This document shows, in pieces, positions 35,045-44,652 of a stretch of 64,000 nucleotides of DNA. A program made the translations under genes and the position numbers. The notes below the pieces were generated by a model. The model worked only from the letters and a program-made list of their open reading frames with translations. It was not told the DNA's origin and ran no database searches. Location: NCBI GenBank assembly GCA_963783195.1, contig CAWAMV010000004.1, positions 248,001 through 312,000 on the forward strand, read 5' to 3'. The DNA is from Croceibacterium_B sp963783195. Lineage in GTDB: Bacteria; Pseudomonadota; Alphaproteobacteria; Sphingomonadales; Sphingomonadaceae. Position 1 is the first letter of the stretch; each line of letters opens with the position of its first letter.

Positions 35045-36360
35045 GGCAACGCGGCGTTCTGCGGCCTGTCGTGCTGATCGCGCTGGCGCTCCTTGCCGGC
35101 TATTTCGTGCTGCGCAACGGCGCGGTCCAGGCGGCAAGCCGGGCACCTGCCTCCGCGCTGCTGGCAGCCCGGCTCGCGCCGGAGGACCCGGTGATCCTCG
35201 CGCTCGAGGCCAAGGCGCTGATGGTCAAGTCGATGGCCGCCGAGCAGGCGACGGGCAAGACGGCCACCAGCCTGCTACCGGGCAACTCGGCCGACCTGCA
35301 GAGGGCCGGCAACACCGCTCGCGAAGCCCTGACTGGCGATATCACGCAAGTCGAGGCGATGGCGATCATGGGCGCAGCGGCCAACGCGCGCGGCGACCGC
35401 GGCGCGGCCAATGCGATCATGCAGGCCTCGGATTCGCTCAGCAAGCGCAACCTCCTGACCCGGCTGTGGCTGATCGAGGACGCGGCCAAGCGCGAGGAGC
35501 TGCCGGCCATGCTGCGCAACATCGACATCGCGCTGCGCGTATCGGCCACGGCGCAGAACCAGATGTTCCCGTTCCTCGCCCGCGCCCTGGCGGAACCGGC
35601 GATGGTCGACGACTTCGCGGCCGTCCTGCGTCGCGAGCCGCCGTGGACCGAGCCGTTCCTCTACACCGCGATCACCAGCGGGTACGGTACGAAGAACCTG
35701 GCGAAAATCTACCTCGCGCTCGACAAGAAGTACGACCACCAGGGCCAGGACCTGTCGGCGCTGATCATGGAACAGCTCGTCGCGCAGAAGGCCTACAAGG
35801 AAGCATTCGAGTTCGAACGCGGGCTGACCGGTTCGGCGACGACCGGCACCGAAGTGACCGACCCCAACTTCGCGCAGCACGAAGGGCTCGAGCCGCTGAC
35901 CTGGCTGATGACCTCGACCGCGGAATTCGACGCGGCGCGTTCGACCGATCCGTTCGGCAACACCGGGCTCGCGCTGCTCAGTTCGGGTTCCGGCGCCGAC
36001 ACCGTGGCGCGCGAACTGCTGAGCCTGCAGCCGGGCCGCTACCGCTTCAGCAATTCGGTCACCAGCGACTACGGCGAGGTCTCGCTCGACCTCGAATGGC
36101 GCCTGCGCTGCGCCGACGACGACGCGATCCTCGACCGGTTCAACCCGGTGGAAGACAAGACCGCGACCTGGACCGTGCCAAGCTCGTGCAAGTACCAGTG
36201 GCTCGAACTCTATGCCGACGCCGGCGGCTCCCTGACCAGCCAGGACATCTTCGTGCGGCCGGTCAAGCTGGAGCGGATCGGCAAGGGCGAGCCGCAGGAA
36301 GACAAGCGGGCGGAAAAGCCCAAGGCCCAGGGCTCCGTGCTGTCTAGGCCGTTTTCGTAA
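35041..36360 (+). CDS. Unknown membrane-anchored TPR-like protein of the polysaccharide locus
   Basis: 439 residues, GTG start with GGGGGA 9 nt upstream. One N-terminal membrane segment (PVVLIALALLAGYFVL, residues 9-24) is followed by an Ala-rich helical region to about residue 250 that reads like tetratricopeptide-type helical pairs (TAREALTGDITQVEAMAIMG). The last 120 residues look beta-rich (GRYRFSNSVTSDYGEVSLDL, WTVPSSCKYQWLELYADAGG, SLTSQDIFVRPVKLERI), in the style of a carbohydrate-binding or jelly-roll module. No enzyme motif is seen. It probably acts in the periplasm in assembly or export of the polymer. Confidence 0.75.
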   Translation: MRQRGVLRPVVLIALALLAGYFVLRNGAVQAASRAPASALLAARLAPEDPVILALEAKALMVKSMAAEQATGKTATSLLPGNSADLQRAGNTAREALTGDITQVEAMAIMGAAANARGDRGAANAIMQASDSLSKRNLLTRLWLIEDAAKREELPAMLRNIDIALRVSATAQNQMFPFLARALAEPAMVDDFAAVLRREPPWTEPFLYTAITSGYGTKNLAKIYLALDKKYDHQGQDLSALIMEQLVAQKAYKEAFEFERGLTGSATTGTEVTDPNFAQHEGLEPLTWLMTSTAEFDAARSTDPFGNTGLALLSSGSGADTVARELLSLQPGRYRFSNSVTSDYGEVSLDLEWRLRCADDDAILDRFNPVEDKTATWTVPSSCKYQWLELYADAGGSLTSQDIFVRPVKLERIGKGEPQEDKRAEKPKAQGSVLSRPFS

Positions 36361-36877
36361 GCCGGAACTGGCCGAGCATGCCGAGGCCGAACGGGCGCGT
36401 GCGTTCGCCCGTCCCCGCGAGACGATAGCCGATCCGCTCGATCAGCCGGATCGAGGACGCGTTATCCTCGTCAACCACGTACCACAGCGCCGGGACCTTG
36501 CCGGAAAAGTCGGCATGAACTGCGGCGATCGCCTGCGCGGCCAGACCCTTGCCGCGCATCAGCGGATCGGTCCACAGGTCGCCCATTTGCAGGTCGAGTG
36601 GATGCATGAACGGGAAGCGGTGCCAGCGGGGGGTGACCAGGAGCCGGTGCAACAGGTGGTCGCCGCGGTGAATCGCGTAGACGGTCAGGTCCGGCCGCGA
36701 GAATTGCCGGGCCAGGTCCATTGCCCACCAGATGCGGTTCGCGTTGCTGGCAAAGAGGCCCGTCGGCGGACCGTCGCGGCGCGGCTGCCACCGGGTGAGG
36801 GAAAGTCCGCCGAGTTCGGGTGGCGGCAACCTTATTTCGCCGTCCGCCGCGCGGTAGAAACGCACCCGCCCCGCCAT
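36344..36877 (-). CDS. GNAT-type acetyltransferase in the polysaccharide locus
   Basis: 177 residues. The acetyl-CoA region reads LWTDPLMRGKGLAAQAIAAV (R-G-K-G-L-A), and the C-terminal half is WYVVDEDNASSIRLIERIGY, both typical of GNAT. The first 35 residues are unlike common GNATs. Position beside a sugar transferase suggests it could acetylate a nucleotide-linked or lipid-linked sugar, but this is inferred from context alone. Its stop lies 17 bp inside the convergent unknown gene. It is probably last in the minus-strand unit that starts at 40569. Confidence 0.8.
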   Translation of the reverse strand: MAGRVRFYRAADGEIRLPPPELGGLSLTRWQPRRDGPPTGLFASNANRIWWAMDLARQFSRPDLTVYAIHRGDHLLHRLLVTPRWHRFPFMHPLDLQMGDLWTDPLMRGKGLAAQAIAAVHADFSGKVPALWYVVDEDNASSIRLIERIGYRLAGTGERTRPFGLGMLGQFRLTKTA

Positions 36878-36907
36878 TACCGCCCTGCCATCACCGGCGC
36901 GCCACGC

Positions 36908-37627
36908 TCAGGCCGCCGCCGCGCCCGGGGGGAGCGCCGGTTCGAGCGGAGTCTCGCGCCGCGCGATCCGCCGCAGCGTTTCGGGCGCGCCGTGACGGGC
37001 GAGGATCGCATCGACGCCGCGCAGCGCCCTGGGCTTGTCGACGATCGCCAATCCCGTGAGCCAGACCAGGCGCAGGTCCATGCCGAGGCTGCGATGATCG
37101 ATGTAGAACAGGCCGAAGCGGCTTTTCCAGGGGCGAATCAGCGTCTCGTAGGCGGCGTCGGCGTCGGGCTTGCCGGCGAGGATGTCGCCTTCGTCGGAAA
37201 AGACGATCGAGCTGAGGTCGGTGATGCCCGGCCTGACCGAGAGCAGGCGCATTTCCTCTGAGGTGTAGCGGTCGACCCCGCCTGCGCGGATCTGCGGCCG
37301 CGGGCCGACGACGCTCATGTCGCCGGTCAGGACGTTCCAGAACTGGCTCAGCTCGTCGAGCTTCCAGCGGCGAATCAGGTGACCCACCGGAGTGATTCGC
37401 GCGTCGCCCGCCGAGGTCGACGCAAGGCCCGTCCGGTCCGCCCCGACGCTCATCGAGCGAATCTTGATCATCGTGAAATCGCGGTTGCCGCGCCCCACGC
37501 GCGGCGCGCGGTAGAGCGGATCGCGCCGATCGAACGCCCAGACGCGCCACAGCGCCCAGAGCATGACCGGCGAGGTCGCCAGCAGCACCAGGAAAGCGAA
37601 CACCACGTCGAATGCGCGTTTAGCCAT
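36908..37627 (-). CDS. Initiating sugar-phosphate transferase (monotopic, PglC-like)
   Basis: 239 residues. Transfers sugar-1-phosphate from a nucleotide sugar to undecaprenyl phosphate and so starts repeat-unit assembly. One N-terminal hydrophobic helix (FDVVFAFLVLLATSPVM) precedes the catalytic domain with FTMIKIRSMSVGAD, LIRRWKLDELSQFWNVLTGD, MSVVGPRPQ and VRPGITDLSSI. The multi-helix N-terminal half of WbaP-type enzymes is absent, so this is the small monotopic form. The ATG at 37627 overlaps the transketolase gene upstream by 8 bp. With UDP-L-FucNAc and UDP-Gal genes nearby, several first sugars are possible. Confidence 0.92.
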   Translation of the reverse strand: MAKRAFDVVFAFLVLLATSPVMLWALWRVWAFDRRDPLYRAPRVGRGNRDFTMIKIRSMSVGADRTGLASTSAGDARITPVGHLIRRWKLDELSQFWNVLTGDMSVVGPRPQIRAGGVDRYTSEEMRLLSVRPGITDLSSIVFSDEGDILAGKPDADAAYETLIRPWKSRFGLFYIDHRSLGMDLRLVWLTGLAIVDKPRALRGVDAILARHGAPETLRRIARRETPLEPALPPGAAAA

Positions 37628-38538
37628 TGCGGCCGAGAGCATCCCTTACCGCCGCCGCCAGCGCAACCGAATCGAGACCGTATTCGCGGCGCAGGTAACG
37701 CTGGTCGCCGACCACGGTTGGGTAAAGGTCCTGCACGCCCATGCGGCGGAAGGCGCGCGGGCAGCAGCCGGCATCGAGCAGCGCCTCGGCCACGGCAGAG
37801 CCGAGCCCGCCGATGACGGTGTGTTCCTCCAGCGTGAGGACCACGCCGGTCGCCTGCGCCGCCGCGACCACGCCTGCGGCGTCGAACGGCTTGATCGTGT
37901 GCACGTCGACCAGCGTCAGCTCGATCCCCTCGCCCGCCAGAACCTCGGCCGCGGCAAGTGCCTCGACGAGGATCGCGCCAGTGGTGAACACCGTGGCGTC
38001 GCCGCCCTCGCGCACCCTGCGGACCTTGCCCAGAGTCACGTCCCCGGGCGCTTCGGGCAGGCCGGCCTTGTCCTTGTCGATCCGCAGGTAGGCGGGTCCG
38101 GCCTTGGCGTACATCTGCTTGGTCAGCTCGACCGCCTGCCACGGGTCGGACGGGGCGACCACGGTCATGCCCGGCAGCGCGCGCAGGATCGCCAGATCCT
38201 CGGTGGCGAAGTGCGACATGCCGAGCTGGCCGTAGGAAAAGCCCCCGCCGACCGCCACCGCGGTAACGTTGGCGTCGTGGTAGCAGACATCGTTACGCAA
38301 CTGCTCGAGGCAGCGCAGCGTCGTGAAGTTGCCGATCGAGTAGGTGTAGGCGCGCGCCCCTTCGAGCGCCATGCCGGCGGCAAGGCCGGTCATGTTCTGT
38401 TCGGCCACCCCGGCGTTGACGTACTGCGTCGGGCGGTTCTCGATGAAGTCGGTCAGCACTCCGAAGCCGAGGTCGCCGTTGACGAGGATGACGTCGGGGT
38501 CCTTGTCGGCAAGTTCCGCCAGCGCGCGGACGAAGGCG

Positions 38539-38546
<8 letters not shown>
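37620..38546 (-). CDS. Transketolase-like, C-terminal subunit (split transketolase)
   Basis: 308 residues covering the pyrimidine-binding and C-terminal domains of a TPP enzyme. It begins MRDAFVRALAELADKDPDVI and has VNAGVAEQNMTGLAAGMALE with the conserved Glu that activates thiamine, then YLRIDKDKAGLPE and EEHTVIGGLGSAVAEALLDA. It pairs with the N-terminal subunit encoded just upstream, overlapping it by 8 bp. Such split transketolases occur in secondary-metabolite and polysaccharide clusters, where they move two-carbon units between unusual sugars. The substrate here is unknown. Confidence 0.92.
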
Positions 38547-39432
<886 letters not shown>

Positions 39433-39435
39433 GCC

Positions 39436-40569
39436 CTAGGCTCCATGGCCGAAGAACCCCCGCGTGGTGGCGATGACGTGCTCGACCTGGTCGTCGCTGA
39501 GGATGTGGTTCATCGGCAGCAACAGGCTATCGCGGAAGAAGGCGTCGGTCCGCGGCAGGTCCTGCGTGAAGCCGAGCCCGCGGAACTGGTGCATTCCCGT
39601 CCCACCCCACTGCACGATCGTGCCGACCTTGTTCTCCGCCAGGTGCGCCCGCAGCGCGTCGCGCTTGTCACCAGCCCGCATCTCGTAGTTCTGGAAGATG
39701 TCGTAGTGGTCGCCGCCCTCGGTCGGCGGCGGCGGCAGGCGCAGGGTCTCGATGTCGCGCAGCGCCTCGTCGTAGCGCGCGGCGATGGCGCGCCGGCGGT
39801 CGATGGCCTCCTGATAATACGACAGCTTGTAGACGAGGATCGCGGCATGCAGGTTGTCGAGCCGCGAGTTGGTACCCCAGATCGCCACGTCCTTGGGAAT
39901 CGACTTGTCCGGCCCGGCGCCGTGGTTGCGCATGGTCCGCACCGCGTGGGCGACGTCGTCGCGATCGGTCGCCAATGCGCCGGCATCGCCGAACGAACCG
40001 AGCGTCTTGCTGGGATAGAAGCTGTAGGTCCCCCACTGCCCGAAACTGGCCGAGGGGCGACCCTTGTACCTTGCGCCGGCGGCCTGGGCCGCGTCCTCAA
40101 AGATCTGCAGCCCGTGTTCGTCGGCGATGGCCTGCAACGGGTCCATGTCGCAGACGCGGCCGTTGACGTGGACCGGCATGATGCCGACCGTCTTTGAGGT
40201 TACCGCGCGCGCCACGTCGGCCGGGTCGATCAGCCAGTCGGTCTCGCTCATCTCGACCGGCACCGGCACGGCGCCGGCGAAGTGGATTGCCTGGGCGGCG
40301 GCGATGAAGCCATGGCTCGGCAGGATGATCTCGTCGCCCGGCTTCACGCCGCAGGCGCGCAGGCCGAGATGCATTGCGTTGGTCCCGTCGCTTAGCGCCA
40401 CGACGTGCTTCACGCCGAGGAACTCGCTGAGCTTTTCCTCGAACTCGTCCACGTCGCGCTGCAGGATGAAACCGCCGCGCGCAGCGGTTTCGGTCATGGT
40501 GCGGCCGAACTCGTCGGCCCGCTCGGCCCACAGACCCGCCCAGTCGAAAAAGGGTACCGAAATCGTCAA
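39436..40569 (-). CDS. DegT/DnrJ/EryC1/StrS sugar aminotransferase
   Basis: 377 residues from a TTG at 40569, chosen because GAGG lies 5 nt upstream and the protein then begins TISVPFFDWAGLW as family members do. PLP-binding lysine is in FYPSKTLGSFGDAGAL. Other family blocks are ALSDGTNAMHLGLRACGVKP, DEIILPSHGFIAAAQAI, IMPVHVNGRVCDM and IFEDAAQAAGARYKG. These enzymes transaminate keto-sugar nucleotides. Linkage to a split transketolase recalls clusters that make amino sugars before two-carbon transfer, but here the product cannot be deduced. An ATG/GTG further upstream (to 40644) would add 25 unconserved residues. Confidence 0.9.
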   Translation of the reverse strand: MTISVPFFDWAGLWAERADEFGRTMTETAARGGFILQRDVDEFEEKLSEFLGVKHVVALSDGTNAMHLGLRACGVKPGDEIILPSHGFIAAAQAIHFAGAVPVPVEMSETDWLIDPADVARAVTSKTVGIMPVHVNGRVCDMDPLQAIADEHGLQIFEDAAQAAGARYKGRPSASFGQWGTYSFYPSKTLGSFGDAGALATDRDDVAHAVRTMRNHGAGPDKSIPKDVAIWGTNSRLDNLHAAILVYKLSYYQEAIDRRRAIAARYDEALRDIETLRLPPPPTEGGDHYDIFQNYEMRAGDKRDALRAHLAENKVGTIVQWGGTGMHQFRGLGFTQDLPRTDAFFRDSLLLPMNHILSDDQVEHVIATTRGFFGHGA

Positions 40570-40712
40570 GGAAACCTCGATCGTGCAATCACGCAAATAT
40601 GGGAGACGGGCGCGAGCGTTAGGGTGGCCCCAGGGGACCGTCAACCGGCCAGAAGCGGCGCCCGCATCGCCGCAGCTTGCGCCGCCCCCGGCAACCGTTT
40701 AGCCCGCGCGGC

Positions 40713-41927
40713 GTGGCCCGCATCCTCTACGTCACGCAGTGGTTCGATCCGGAGCCCAATATCGTCAAGGGCCCGGCCTTCGTGCGCGCGCTGGAGGCGG
40801 CCGGTCACCAGGTCGAGGTGTTGACCGGGTTTCCCAACTACCCGACCGGCAAAATCTATCCCGGATACCGCCTGCGGCCCTTCCAGCACGAGGAAATCGA
40901 CGGCGCCGCCGTCAACCGCGTGCCGCTCTACCCGAGCCACGACACCTCCTCGCTCGGCCGTTCGCTCAATTTCCTAAGCTTCTTCGCCTCGGTACTGGTC
41001 TTCCTGCTGCTGCGGGGGCGCAGGTACGACCTGTGGTACGTCTACCATCCGCCGATCACGCCCGGCGTGGCCGCGGCGCTGGCGGGAAAGTTGCTGCGCC
41101 GCCCATTCATCCTCGAGATCCAGGACCTCTGGCCCGACACGGTGACCGTCAGCGGCATGGCCGGGACCGGGCGCATGGGCCGGCTGCTGACCGCTTTGTG
41201 CAACTTCACCTATCGGCACGCCGCCCGGATTCTCGTGCAATCGCAGGGGATTGCCGATCGCCTGCTGGAACGCGGCGTCCCTTCGGGCAAGCTTGGCGTG
41301 GTGCACAACTGGGCCGACAGGACGGCCCTCGCGCTCCCCGCCCCGGACCGCGCGGCGCTCGGCATGGGCGAGGAGTTCACCGTCGTCTACGGCGGCAATC
41401 TCGGCCGCATGCAGGCGCTCGGCACCGCGCTCGAGGCGATGGCGCAACTGCAGTCGCAGGGCCCCGCGGTGCGGCTTGTGCTGGTCGGAGACGGGATCGA
41501 CCGCGCGGCGCTCGAAGCGGAGGCGTCTCGGCGAAAGCTCTCGAACGTGCGCTTCGTCGGCCGCGTGCCGCAGGACGAGATAGGCCGCTGGTTCGCTGCC
41601 GCCGATGCGCTGCTGCTTCACATCGCGCGCGACCCGCTGTTCACCATCACCGTCCCGAGCAAGACGCAGTATTACCTCGCCAGCGGCCGACCGGTGATAG
41701 CCGGAATCGACGGTGAGGCGGGCGAGATACTGCGCCGGTCGGGCGCTGCGATAGTGGTCCCGCCCGAAGATGCCGAGGCTCTGGCCGGCGCGATCGGCCG
41801 GATGGCGGCCATGGCGCCGGCCGAGCGCGCCGCGCTGGGTGCGGCGGGGCGGAAGCACTACACGGCCGAACTTTCGTTCGAGCGCGGCATCGACAAGACG
41901 CTGGCGCTCGTGGCGGCTGCCCTCTAA
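40713..41927 (+). CDS. GT4 glycosyltransferase (WbuB-like)
   Basis: 404 residues, GT-B fold. The N-terminal domain reads ILYVTQWFDPEPNIVKGPAF and VEVLTGFPNYPTGKIYPGYR, the pattern of WbuB-type transferases. The donor-binding half has VVYGGNLGRMQALGTALEAM, LVLVGDGIDRAALEAEA and a late PSKTQYYLASGRPVIAGIDGE block with the conserved Glu. WbuB in E. coli O26 adds L-FucNAc, which fits the UDP-L-FucNAc genes at 47-50 kb, though donor choice is inferred. The GTG at 40713 gives the family-typical start. It is divergent from the aminotransferase gene and 9 bp ahead of the polymerase-like gene. Confidence 0.92.
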   Translation: MARILYVTQWFDPEPNIVKGPAFVRALEAAGHQVEVLTGFPNYPTGKIYPGYRLRPFQHEEIDGAAVNRVPLYPSHDTSSLGRSLNFLSFFASVLVFLLLRGRRYDLWYVYHPPITPGVAAALAGKLLRRPFILEIQDLWPDTVTVSGMAGTGRMGRLLTALCNFTYRHAARILVQSQGIADRLLERGVPSGKLGVVHNWADRTALALPAPDRAALGMGEEFTVVYGGNLGRMQALGTALEAMAQLQSQGPAVRLVLVGDGIDRAALEAEASRRKLSNVRFVGRVPQDEIGRWFAAADALLLHIARDPLFTITVPSKTQYYLASGRPVIAGIDGEAGEILRRSGAAIVVPPEDAEALAGAIGRMAAMAPAERAALGAAGRKHYTAELSFERGIDKTLALVAAAL

Positions 41928-41936
41928 GTCCCCGGC

Positions 41937-43331
41937 ATGGCGACGATACCGCTCCAGGACAGCCAGCCGGCGTCACCGCCGGCGCGCACGATGCCGTCGT
42001 ACTTTCCTTTCACGGGCGGCATCCGCCTGCTGCCGCTGCTGCTGACAGAAGCCTACCTTTTCACCCTGCTGGCGCTGTTCCTGGTCTGGCCGATCAACTG
42101 GCAGATCTTCCACGCTTCGGACTGGGTGCGGCTGATTGCCTACGTGCTTGCCTGTTATGCCCTGATCGCGGCGGGCTACATGATCGCGACGGGTCCGGTG
42201 CGCCGCGTGGCAGAACCGTTCAAGTATACCGAAATCGTGATTATCGCCGGGGCCGTTGCGGCCTTCCTGCTGCTGTTCCCGATCAGCCGGGTCTACACCG
42301 GCCGCTGGCCGTGGGAGATTATGTCGGTGATCGGCCAGCAGGGAGAAGCCTATAAGAACCTGCAGGAGCAGCTCGACCAGACCTCCGGCCAGCGCGGCCT
42401 GATCGCCTTCGTTCGCGCGGTCTTCGCGCCCCTGACGTTCGCGGTCGTGCCTCTGGGACTGGTGCACTGGGCGCGGCTGAACTGGTTCCGGCGCGGCTTC
42501 ATTGCGCTGGCGGTGGTGGTGACGATCATGATCTCGCTGCTGCGCGGCACCGACCGCGAGTTCGCCGATCTCGCTATCGTCAGTGTCGGCGCGCTGATGA
42601 TCTCCATCGCCCGTTCGAAGAGCGAGACCTCCGGCGTCATCATGACCTTCGTACGGCGGTACTGGCCGGTTGTGATCGTCGGCGTGCTGTTCGTGACCAT
42701 GGCCGCCTCCCTGTTCACCGAGCGCAAGAGCGAGCGCCTCGGCAATATCGAGAACCGCACCGCGGCCTGCGTCAACACCAGCAACATCTGCGCCGACATC
42801 GATGCGCCGCTCATCCGCTGGATGCCACTCGATGCGCGTTTCGCCACCTCGCTCTTCATTCTCTCGTCGGCCTCGGGCTTCTACGGGCTCGAGCTCGCCA
42901 TGGAGAAGGACTTCGAACCGACTTACGGCGTGGGCCATTCCCCCGCTTCGCTGTCCATCTACGAATTGCTGACCGGCGACACCGAACTGGCCCGGCGCAC
43001 CTACACGTATCGCAACAGTTTCGACGGCTGGTCGGAACTCAACTACTGGTCGACGCTGATGACCTGGATCGCCAACGACCTGGGTTTTCCCGGAACGCTC
43101 GTCGCGATGCTGTTCCTCGGCTGGATTTTCGGGCGAACGTGGCGTTCGGCGACCACCGGCAACAGCGACGCCGCGGCGGTGCTGTTCTGTGCGCTGATGA
43201 TCACGATGTTCTATCTCACCGCGAACAACCAGCTGCTCGGCAGTTACGACGGCTATTTCGTGGTCGCGGCGTGGAGCCTGTTGTGGCTGTTCGAGAAGCG
43301 CCACCAGGTGGTGATGCGCCTCCCGTCGTGA
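41937..43331 (+). CDS. Polysaccharide repeat-unit polymerase-like membrane protein (Wzy candidate)
   Basis: 464 residues with about ten to twelve membrane helices and a large hydrophilic loop near residues 265-370 (containing RTAACVNTSNICADIDAPLI and GVGHSPASLSIYELL). Low-similarity polytopic proteins with such a loop between glycosyltransferase and flippase genes are usually Wzy polymerases. The GHSPASLSIYELL region resembles the periplasmic loop of WzyE-like proteins. The function is a prediction from topology and position; the gene at 30484 is the other polymerase/ligase candidate. Confidence 0.75.
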   Translation: MATIPLQDSQPASPPARTMPSYFPFTGGIRLLPLLLTEAYLFTLLALFLVWPINWQIFHASDWVRLIAYVLACYALIAAGYMIATGPVRRVAEPFKYTEIVIIAGAVAAFLLLFPISRVYTGRWPWEIMSVIGQQGEAYKNLQEQLDQTSGQRGLIAFVRAVFAPLTFAVVPLGLVHWARLNWFRRGFIALAVVVTIMISLLRGTDREFADLAIVSVGALMISIARSKSETSGVIMTFVRRYWPVVIVGVLFVTMAASLFTERKSERLGNIENRTAACVNTSNICADIDAPLIRWMPLDARFATSLFILSSASGFYGLELAMEKDFEPTYGVGHSPASLSIYELLTGDTELARRTYTYRNSFDGWSELNYWSTLMTWIANDLGFPGTLVAMLFLGWIFGRTWRSATTGNSDAAAVLFCALMITMFYLTANNQLLGSYDGYFVVAAWSLLWLFEKRHQVVMRLPS

Positions 43332-43356
43332 CGGCTGCGGCAATGACCAGGCGGCC

Positions 43357-44652
43357 ATGACGAGGAGGGCGGCAGGGCTAGCCGGGATGATGACGGTTCC
43401 GGCCTTCTTCGTGCTCAAGATCGGCTCAGCCCTGGCCCTGCTCGCGGCTTCGACCGCGTGGCTGCCGGTGGCGGACTTTGCCGAGTTCACCCAGCTCATG
43501 ATTCTGGCCGCCCTGCTCAACCTCGCCGCGATCGGCGGCGCGCAGAACGGGCTCGTGCGGATGACCGCCGCTGCAGCCAGCGACCAGGAGGTGGCGCGGG
43601 CGCATGGCGCGGCCTTGGCGATCTGGTTTGCGGTGGTCGTCGTTCTCGGCCTGCTGGCGGCTTTGCTGCGGGGGCCCATCTCGACGGTTCTGGTCGGCGA
43701 CGAACGGGCTGCCGGGGCCGCGCTATCGGTCGTATTGCTGACGCTGGCCGGTGGGCCGGGGCAGGTTTTCACCTCGATCCTCACCGGCCGCCACCGCCCT
43801 GGCGCCAGCCTGCTGGCGCAAGGCTGCGGGCTGGTCGCCAGCACCGCGGGCGCGCTCTGGCTGTTGCGGCAAGGTGATGCGAGCGGGGCCGCCGTGGCTT
43901 TTGCCGCTGGACCCCTGGTCGCCATGCTCGCCGCGCTGCCGCCCTACCTCGCCGAGCGCCTGCCGCGGCCCTCGCTCGGGGGCGTGGGCCAGGAAGTGCG
44001 GCTGCTGCTCGGTTTCTCCGGCGCGACGGCGGCGGTCGCCGGGTTCACCTCGCTCGTGCTGTTTGGCCTGCGCGCGGTCTATCGGGAGCAGTTCGGGCTG
44101 GAGACGCTCGGGTACTGGCTCGCTGCGAACCGCATATCCGACACCACCACACAGTTCCTCGGCCTCGCCATCCTACAGCTTTTCCTGCCGCGCTATACCG
44201 CGATGGAAGATGAAGCGGGCGCGCACCGGCTGGTCTTCATCACGTGGGCGGCGGGGGTCGCCATCATGGCCGGGGGCCTGGCGGTCTTTGCGCTGGCAAG
44301 CGAGTTCTGGGTTCGCCTGTTCCTTTCGCCTGCTTTCCTTCCCGCGATAGCCGCGATCCTGCTCTACATGACGGGCGATGTCCTGCGCGTCTGGGCCGCA
44401 GTGGCGATGAATGCGCAGCTTGCACGCGGCAAGCCGTGGCTCTTCGCCGGGATCGAGATCGGCACGCTGGCGCTGATGGGGGTGCTGACCATCGGTGGGA
44501 TCGCCGCGGGCATGACGTTGGCGCCGATGCTGGGCTATCTCGCCGCCTATGCCGTGACGGCGCTGTGCGTCACGGTCTGGTTCGTTCGCGGCCATCTCGC
44601 GGCGAAGCGACCGGTGCCGCCCGCCACCGAAGGCGCCGACATCCTGACCTAG
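43357..44652 (+). CDS. Oligosaccharide flippase (Wzx/MATE-like)
   Basis: 431 residues, twelve predicted helices, Ala/Leu-rich. It starts AGMMTVPAFFVLKIGSALAL, with DFAEFTQLMILAALLNLAAI in the second helix, typical of polysaccharide-synthesis (MVF-superfamily) flippases. It would move undecaprenyl-linked repeat units to the periplasmic face. It is co-directional with the glycosyltransferase and polymerase-like genes and 25 bp behind the latter. It ends with a 4-bp overlap of the convergent galE. Confidence 0.87.
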   Translation: MTRRAAGLAGMMTVPAFFVLKIGSALALLAASTAWLPVADFAEFTQLMILAALLNLAAIGGAQNGLVRMTAAAASDQEVARAHGAALAIWFAVVVVLGLLAALLRGPISTVLVGDERAAGAALSVVLLTLAGGPGQVFTSILTGRHRPGASLLAQGCGLVASTAGALWLLRQGDASGAAVAFAAGPLVAMLAALPPYLAERLPRPSLGGVGQEVRLLLGFSGATAAVAGFTSLVLFGLRAVYREQFGLETLGYWLAANRISDTTTQFLGLAILQLFLPRYTAMEDEAGAHRLVFITWAAGVAIMAGGLAVFALASEFWVRLFLSPAFLPAIAAILLYMTGDVLRVWAAVAMNAQLARGKPWLFAGIEIGTLALMGVLTIGGIAAGMTLAPMLGYLAAYAVTALCVTVWFVRGHLAAKRPVPPATEGADILT

